Source of the DNA: Pirellula sp.
GTDB taxonomy: Bacteria > Planctomycetota > Planctomycetia > Pirellulales > PNKZ01
DNA length: 64,000 bases
Direction of reading: 5' to 3'
Assembly (NCBI GenBank): GCA_013822735.1
Contig: PNKZ01000005.1
Coordinates: 1 to 64,000, forward strand
How positions within the stretch are numbered: position 1 is the stretch's first letter; every line of letters begins with the position of its first letter. The notes under the pieces are model-generated. The model ran no database searches, had not been told where the DNA came from, and saw only the letters and a program-made list of their open reading frames with translations. Position numbers and translations under genes: made by a program. This document shows positions 56,248 to 64,000 of this stretch, in pieces.

Positions 56248-59200
56248 TCAGGAGGCTCGGCGACGGCGACGCCTAATTGTTCTTTTGGGTACGCCCCGCA
56301 TTCGGTGATCAAGTTCTTCAAGAAGCGAATACGCGTCAGCAACGCCAAACTCAAGAAGCTGCTCGAAAAGCTCAAGGCCTTTGTTGCGGTAAGTATCACC
56401 AGTCCGCTGCAATGTGATCGCGATATTTGTTAGATGTGGAGCGGACATTGCAATTGAGTCGTTTCGGCGTTCTGCCGTACTTCCGACTTCCGTAAGAAGC
56501 GCTTTGCAGACGCCGTAAACCAGCTCTCGTTCGACAGTGATCAAGTCCTCTAGCTTTTCAATCAAGTACGACGTAGACGATGCGAGCAAGAGACTGGGAT
56601 TTTCTATGATCGCCGAAAGAACGTTGCGAGTATTCCTATCAGCAATCAAAGTATCGCTTCTGAGAAAAGCCGACATGATCGCTTCGCCAATCTCTTCAGT
56701 GGCTTTCGGCGCCAAGGTCGTCAGTATCTGAGTCGCAACGGCACGAGAATTTGTGTCATACCACAGATTTGCGGCCGCATATGCAAGCCCCATTGCAGCG
56801 TCGTGATTCGAACTATCATCAAACGAACTGGACGCGACGGAAGCAACGATGTCGTCAGTCCAAGAGTGCTTGTCTTCAAATAGATTCAGAAAGCCAATGA
56901 TTTCGCCGTAAGCTTGTGGGCCTTCGCGCCACGACGAATCGCGAATCGACTCTATCAACTGCTTCAGCAACGTTGGCTCAATCGAGATGCGTATTCGCGC
57001 CAATAAAAGTAAGCCAAATTGGCTCGCGATGACGTCAGGAAATCGTTCAGCTAGGCGATTTACGAAGGTGGATACACGAGTCTGATCGCAATGCACCAGG
57101 AATCGCAATTCTTCAGTCATTGCCTTCCACACGCGCGAATTCTCGGGGCGCTCTACGTGAGACTCCAGAGTCGTCAGCCATTCATCGTATTTAGGCACAT
57201 CGTGGCGCAAAAATCCGTAAGTCAAGGCACGAAGCATCCAATAAGTGCCGTGAGGCAGCGTGTAACCGCCACCTCCATCCCAAAGCAAGCTGCGCGGCCT
57301 TTCTGACTCTTGCTTAGTTCCGTACGACTCGCTGTCGTCCGCATGAAACGATGCCTCTGCAAGCCATTTATTCAACAGGGCGCAAATGTCGTCAGGTAGT
57401 CCGTTGTCCTTTTCAGCTCGAATATGGAGGGCTTGGGCGACGTCGTCGCGATAGAGGTCACTTCCGAAGCCGCGTTCATCCAATTCAAGAATCAATTCGA
57501 AAAGTTGAGTAGATGACATGTCTGTGCTGGAAAGTGCTCGAATAATTGTTCCCGTAGGTCTTTCCTGTTCACTCGGTCGAAATGCTCTGATCAGAGTCAA
57601 GCCACGCTCAGGGTCCTTCTTCACTAGCTTTTCAAGTTCGCGCGAAGCTTGAATACTTCCACCAAATTCGTGGCGACGATCTGGATGATCCCACCCGGTG
57701 TCGTCCGTTAGGACATCAAAAAGTTGGATGATGGCGGCGTCTTGCGCAGCTTCCATTTGTTCCGCCGACATAGGGCTGTCAATGGAATACATTCCTCGGC
57801 GACGAATGGCTGGGCGGTCGTGCCCACCTGATTCCGCTCCTTCTGATGCGACTAATGCCTGAGATTCAGCGCTTAGACGATCAATAGGAAATCGCGACAG
57901 AAGGCGAATTCGACTTTCGCGGTCCCATTCCGCCCGTTGGCTTCGTGTTGATGCGTCCTCGTCAAAGCCTTCGTGATACCCACTCCAGCTTAGAATTGCC
58001 GCCTCCAGTGCCCTTGTCTGTTCCGTCGCCAGTAGCGGCACAAGCTTCTGTATCAGTGCCAAGCTGTCTTGCATTCGATCTTCATGTCCACCCAAGCTCA
58101 GTCGTCGCGTGTCTTTAAGAACAAAGTCCAAGGCGTGTGCTGACAGGAATTCGATTCCGGCGGATAGTCCGCGGCAAATCAGCCGCTGCACAACTTGCAC
58201 GTCTTCGTCCATCCACTTTTTGCTGAAATCGACGAACGCCGTCGGCGACGTTGTCGCGACGGCTATCACGGATTGTTGGATGGAGGTAATGAACGGATAG
58301 TGCGTCGCGTAGTCACTGTCTAAATCCGCGAATGCGGACGTTTCTCTAAATGAGCGAAGTATGTGGTGAGACTCGTGCAGCGTATGTCGCACAATCTTCA
58401 CAAAACAGGGCCACACATGATCTAAGTATTCCTTTGGGGCGGCTTCTGCGATTTCGACCAAGCTGTGCAACCGCTGTGTGCTGTTGAGTAATTCAACAAA
58501 CCGTTTTTTTGGATCAAAAGTCGCTTGCTGAACTATCTTGTCCACGATGTTTGCGTCTGCTGGCAGTTCAGGTGGCGATGGGTCAATCTGCGATTCGAGT
58601 TTGTGCAGCGATCCTGACAAATAGCTTGCCACCAATCGAGGTGCTAACTCTGCGCGGTGTTCGGAAACTATGGTTGCAAGATGCATTGGCAAAAATCCTT
58701 CCAATTTCCCGTTGGCAAGGACGTGCCCAACAACGCTAACGGCGCGTTCGTCCCAGTCTTCAAGCCCTATAAAGGTTTGTGCTATTACCTCATCCTTCGA
58801 ATCGTCATTCGCCCAATTATCCTCCATCAATCGCAGTACATCGCTTCGATCAAACCGCCATGCATCGTGCAACATTCGCGACGCCAGCCAGACGACGTCG
58901 GGGTCTCGCATCAGGGCGGGAAGAACGCTTGTCTTAAGAATTTGGAACCATCCGGCATTACCTCGTATCGCTGCGAGCGCCTTCGCTCGCGTATCTCGCC
59001 CGGCGATCCACGCATTCATCCATGTGGTTTCTTGGGCGCTTGGATCGGCAAGCTGGCCAAGAAAATCGATTGCCAAATATTGAAGATGTCGCCGTAGTCC
59101 TGCATCGAAAAGTTTCCCAAACTGTTTCGCGTAGCTGCTAGGAGTCACCGCTCGCAGATAGCTCAACGTGCTCCACAATGTAGGACGCACAAAGAGGCTG

Positions 59201-61083
59201 TCTTGCCGTGCGAGCACGTAGTCGGCCAACTCCGATCCTGTTTTTGTGAATGCTCTCGCTCGGGCATGCTCAAACAGGGTTTGGTGTTGAAAGCCAAATC
59301 GATTTCCCTCGAGGCGCAAAATACCGGCGGCAACGACCCGATCAAGAATGACCCTGCGGTCGGAAAATCGCGAGATCGGGAGCCATAGTGACTCCTCAAA
59401 CGCCATGGCCGCAGCGGCATCTTCCAAGAATTCGATTTCTTCAGGTCGAAACTGCGCGGTCTGCCAAAGCGCATCCTGCATCTGCTGGTATGACTCAAGA
59501 ACATGCTGCTCTGCAGTGCTTTTGAAATGCTGCAGAAAAAACTTGAGGTGTTGTGGATTGCGCAACGAATCGCGGAAGTCATCGGGCCAATCATCACTTG
59601 TCACGCCCTGCTCTGCCAATATCTCTGCAACGTGTCGCCACTGTGGAAGCTCTAAGGTGAGTTCCTCGGCTTCAATTGCCGTTAGTCGTACATCATGGTG
59701 ATATTCAAAGCTGCGACTGGACAAAACTATGTGTACATTTGGCGTTCCAGAAACGTCGCGAATCAAATTCAGGACGACATTCAGCCGCTGAGAATTCAAG
59801 TCCAGTAGATTTGCGAGTGCGTCAAGCTGATCGACCAGCAACACAACTTTGGATTCAGTCGCAAGCTGTCGGATTGCCAGCTCTGTCTTGTCCGGTAGCC
59901 CCAAAAAACGGGAAAGATCTTCCGGTGACTTTACCGAAGGGTCGATCAAATCTGCCTTAATGGCGAAAACCCTGAAGTCCGATTGTTGGAGGTCTTCGCC
60001 AAGTTTGGCGAGAAGAGCCGACTTTCCAGCACCCGCTGCTCCTAATAGGACCGTCGTTGACGATTCCTCGTTTTTCAATACTTCCAGCAATTGACGGAGT
60101 TCTGGTCGATCGATCCACCGGCCGGACGGCAGTAACTTGTCCCAATTGAGAAGAGTCGATGAAAGCGACTCCACGACCTTTGCAACGACTTGCGGCGATG
60201 GACTTGCAGAATCGGTAACCACTACGCCAATACTGAGACGGCTCGCTTCTTGTGGGATCGTTGCAAGGCCTGCCGCTGCCACTGAAAGAGTCGCATTGCG
60301 GCGTTGCGGAATTGTGTAATTGGCGAGCATCTCAAATACGAAGGCGGCTGCATGGTCTGCTGCTACGGGTTGCCAACCAGCCGCATCGCAATCCGCCTTG
60401 TTCACGACATTGTCGGACATCGCTCGAACGACGATGGCGGGCACGCCAAGATTCTCGGCGCATAGATGCGTGCCGTAGCCTTCCATTTCAACCGCGAGCG
60501 CGTCACTACAATAGTCTTTTAGGATTTCGTAGGTAGTGGACTTGGCGCTTGCCACTACTTCCTCCCCTGTAGCAATCGCACCAACGACAGCTTTAGGAGG
60601 CAAATTTACAATCGCGAGGCTACCCCGAATTCGAAGACGCCATCGATCATTTCGCGCTGTTGCTCGTGCCCGTTGTACCAAGGAGTGTTCTGAGTTCGAT
60701 ACTTGGAATCGCGGCTTGAATTTTTCTTCCGCCTTACCGCTTTGATACAAGATCACTTTCGAAGAAGCCACGACGTCGCCGAGAGCCACATCAGTCTTAA
60801 GAGAACCAGCAACGCCCACGAAAAAAACGACGTCTGGAGCGAAGTGATCAATCCCAGCATGAACCATCATTAAGGCTGCGTGATTACCTTGGCCACATTC
60901 GGCAACTACAACGGTCCAATTGCTTCCCTCGCTAGAGAAATGCCCATGCTCAAATACATTGCCCTTATCGTCGATAAGTTCTTTCAAATCCGTGAGATGC
61001 GCTACTATGGAGCGGAACTCAAGTTGGAGTGCAGTGACGATGAGTGCTACGAGGACGCGTGGTGACGATGCAGCGTCGGACAT
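56248..61083 (-). CDS. Large STAND NTPase with N-terminal nucleoside-phosphorylase-like domain
   Basis: A 1611-residue protein, likely a defence sensor. Residues 10-255 resemble phosphorylase/MTA-SAH nucleosidase folds (FFVGVAGSLKTDVALGDVV, GAIATGEEVVAS, VEMEGYGTH and RAMSDN with candidate catalytic Asp224). A NACHT/AAA-type ATPase follows: Walker A GAAGAGKSALL (348-355) and VVLLVDQLDAL near 420. The remaining 1100 residues are helical repeat-like (sensor) sequence. Such PNP-STAND fusions are seen among bacterial antiviral and fungal NLR-like proteins. The gene is richer in A and T than its neighbours, indicating separate acquisition, and lies on the opposite strand to the transposon operon. 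No close RBS. Confidence 0.85.
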   Translation of the reverse strand: MSDAASSPRVLVALIVTALQLEFRSIVAHLTDLKELIDDKGNVFEHGHFSSEGSNWTVVVAECGQGNHAALMMVHAGIDHFAPDVVFFVGVAGSLKTDVALGDVVASSKVILYQSGKAEEKFKPRFQVSNSEHSLVQRARATARNDRWRLRIRGSLAIVNLPPKAVVGAIATGEEVVASAKSTTYEILKDYCSDALAVEMEGYGTHLCAENLGVPAIVVRAMSDNVVNKADCDAAGWQPVAADHAAAFVFEMLANYTIPQRRNATLSVAAAGLATIPQEASRLSIGVVVTDSASPSPQVVAKVVESLSSTLLNWDKLLPSGRWIDRPELRQLLEVLKNEESSTTVLLGAAGAGKSALLAKLGEDLQQSDFRVFAIKADLIDPSVKSPEDLSRFLGLPDKTELAIRQLATESKVVLLVDQLDALANLLDLNSQRLNVVLNLIRDVSGTPNVHIVLSSRSFEYHHDVRLTAIEAEELTLELPQWRHVAEILAEQGVTSDDWPDDFRDSLRNPQHLKFFLQHFKSTAEQHVLESYQQMQDALWQTAQFRPEEIEFLEDAAAAMAFEESLWLPISRFSDRRVILDRVVAAGILRLEGNRFGFQHQTLFEHARARAFTKTGSELADYVLARQDSLFVRPTLWSTLSYLRAVTPSSYAKQFGKLFDAGLRRHLQYLAIDFLGQLADPSAQETTWMNAWIAGRDTRAKALAAIRGNAGWFQILKTSVLPALMRDPDVVWLASRMLHDAWRFDRSDVLRLMEDNWANDDSKDEVIAQTFIGLEDWDERAVSVVGHVLANGKLEGFLPMHLATIVSEHRAELAPRLVASYLSGSLHKLESQIDPSPPELPADANIVDKIVQQATFDPKKRFVELLNSTQRLHSLVEIAEAAPKEYLDHVWPCFVKIVRHTLHESHHILRSFRETSAFADLDSDYATHYPFITSIQQSVIAVATTSPTAFVDFSKKWMDEDVQVVQRLICRGLSAGIEFLSAHALDFVLKDTRRLSLGGHEDRMQDSLALIQKLVPLLATEQTRALEAAILSWSGYHEGFDEDASTRSQRAEWDRESRIRLLSRFPIDRLSAESQALVASEGAESGGHDRPAIRRRGMYSIDSPMSAEQMEAAQDAAIIQLFDVLTDDTGWDHPDRRHEFGGSIQASRELEKLVKKDPERGLTLIRAFRPSEQERPTGTIIRALSSTDMSSTQLFELILELDERGFGSDLYRDDVAQALHIRAEKDNGLPDDICALLNKWLAEASFHADDSESYGTKQESERPRSLLWDGGGGYTLPHGTYWMLRALTYGFLRHDVPKYDEWLTTLESHVERPENSRVWKAMTEELRFLVHCDQTRVSTFVNRLAERFPDVIASQFGLLLLARIRISIEPTLLKQLIESIRDSSWREGPQAYGEIIGFLNLFEDKHSWTDDIVASVASSSFDDSSNHDAAMGLAYAAANLWYDTNSRAVATQILTTLAPKATEEIGEAIMSAFLRSDTLIADRNTRNVLSAIIENPSLLLASSTSYLIEKLEDLITVERELVYGVCKALLTEVGSTAERRNDSIAMSAPHLTNIAITLQRTGDTYRNKGLELFEQLLEFGVADAYSLLEELDHRMRGVPKRTIRRRRRRAS

Positions 61084-61469
61084 CTAAAGACATGCCTCAC
61101 ATCTAAGCCGCGTTCGATGCGACGAGGAACGTGTCGAATCGATGACCGTCACTTGACCATCCCACGCACAAGGTCGACCTCGCGATACTCGCAACCGCGT
61201 GGATCGCAGAAGCCGTGCTCGAGCAACAGGGCGGTCGTGCGGCGCCACTCGTCGGAAAGTTTCGTTTGCGGCGGCGTCCACTGTTCGCCGGCTTGCGGTG
61301 GCGGAGCAAATTTCTAATAGAGTTCACGATTTCGCCGGTTTTCACGGTGAATTACGGCGGCCGAATCGTGAACGTCATCTAAGGCATATGGCATTTTAGG
61401 AGCAATTTTGACGCTTACCTAAACCGCCAAGTCAAAATCATCTGGCGAAGAAGATAGCAGCTTAAATCG
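61084..61469. other. Cargo tail before the right end, no supported gene
   Basis: About 385 bases. Frames on both strands are short and unfamiliar. A stretch at 61297-61312 (CGGTGGCGGAGCAAAT) resembles the terminal sequence read in the opposite sense and may be a chance or internal copy of an end. The STAND promoter should lie here. Confidence 0.4.
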
Positions 61470-61537
61470 TGGCCAACATTTATGTCTCACATGGCCACGA
61501 TTTGTGTCTCAAATGACAGGATTTGTGTCCGCCACCA
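61470..61537 (-). repeat. Transposon right end: terminus and three 22-bp-spaced repeats
   Basis: On the minus strand the end reads TGGTGGCGGACACAAAT. Three related sites start (plus coordinates) at 61470, 61492 and 61514, exactly 22 bases apart: TGGCCAACATTTATGTCTC, TGGCCACGATTTGTGTCTC and TGACAGGATTTGTGTCCGCC. Read on the minus strand their shared core is GAGACAYAAATSKTGGCCA. Two helical turns of spacing suits side-by-side transposase binding. The terminal bases resemble those of Tn7. Ends of IS21-family elements can look similar, since IstA is related to TnsB, so an IS21 relic is the alternative. Confidence 0.75.
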
Positions 61538-61547
61538 CTAAAGCATA

Positions 61548-64000
<2,453 letters not shown>

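Larger units (their letters stand above)
41038..61537. mobile_element. Tn7-like transposon with Ku and a ubiquitin-like cargo operon, inserted beside gyrB
   Basis: A 20.5-kb element holding tnsA, tnsB, tnsC and tniQ homologues plus cargo. The right end (61537) is TGTCCGCCACCA on the plus strand; read inward it begins TGGTGGCGGACACAAAT, close to the Tn7 terminus TGTGGGCGGACAAAAT. Three 22-bp-spaced repeats follow. The left end is weaker: TGGTGGGCGAGAC at 41038, with three degenerate sites in the opposite orientation. The flanking five bases (GCCAT left, CTAAA right) do not match, so no target duplication is proven. The right end lies 10 bases past the gyrB stop. Tns genes sit at the left and cargo fills the right. 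Confidence 0.65.

Noticed and set aside
61297-61312. Inverted copy of the terminal sequence making a 240-bp mini-element with the right end
   Set aside because: Only about 15 bases are similar and nothing else supports a separate small element.

Overview
The window reads like a piece of a planctomycete (Pirellulales-like) chromosome. This rests on many small secreted proteins with no clear family, a high-GC background, large gene-poor gaps, a Csb1/Csb2-type CRISPR-Cas locus and protein-level resemblance throughout. No rRNA gene was seen, so the taxonomy is inferred. Much of the window looks like accessory DNA: metal efflux, a CRISPR-Cas effector cassette, several broken genes and a large transposon that ends against a housekeeping gene, gyrB, at the right edge.

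Layout. (1) 0.8-8.6 kb, minus strand: a His-rich secreted protein, then a heavy-metal RND efflux operon (Cys/His-rich small protein, CusB/CzcB adaptor, CusA/CzcA pump, His-rich lipoprotein). (2) 9.8-16.3 kb, minus strand: a type I-G (formerly I-U) CRISPR-Cas effector operon cas3-csb3-csb1-csb2, followed by two diverged repeats around one spacer and no adaptation genes. (3) 17-27.5 kb, plus strand: a small zinc metalloprotease, a HEAT-repeat protein, a porin, a second Cys/His-rich small protein, a SulP transporter fused to carbonic anhydrase, a membrane SpoIIE-type phosphatase and a P1B-4-type metal ATPase. (4) 28-36 kb: a decaying stretch with an alpha/beta hydrolase broken by an in-frame stop, a possible conflict operon (membrane protein, frameshifted trypsin-like protease, Tse2-like protein, TPR protein) and a fragment of an RND pump. 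(5) 36-40.5 kb: a fused membrane/spermidine-synthase-like protein and small or secreted proteins.

(6) About 41.04-61.54 kb is a Tn7-like transposon of about 20.5 kb. Its core operon is ku-tnsA-tnsB-tnsC-tniQ. Its cargo is a long co-directional cluster: two small membrane proteins, Ycf35-like DUF1257, DUF2997, a Ycf46-like AAA ATPase, a DUF3150-like protein and several very small conserved proteins. These lead into what looks like a complete bacterial ubiquitin-like conjugation pathway: a beta-grasp modifier, an E2-like protein fused to a Cys-rich treble-clef/RING-like tail, a JAMM/JAB isopeptidase and a ThiF/E1-like activating enzyme. A strong terminator closes the cluster. After it, on the opposite strand and lower in GC, lies a 1611-residue STAND NTPase with an N-terminal nucleoside-phosphorylase-like domain, probably a defence protein. 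The right end has three 22-bp-periodic repeats and a terminus resembling Tn7, and it stops ten bases from the gyrB stop codon.

How it fits together: the transposon carries its own mobilisation operon with an unusual Ku homologue, a probable site-specific targeting protein with many DNA-binding modules, a putative protein-modification system and a putative antiviral STAND protein. The combination of a Ku-containing Tn7-like element, a ubiquitin-like operon as cargo and insertion next to gyrB is the most remarkable feature of the window. Functions are read from motifs; no database search was run.
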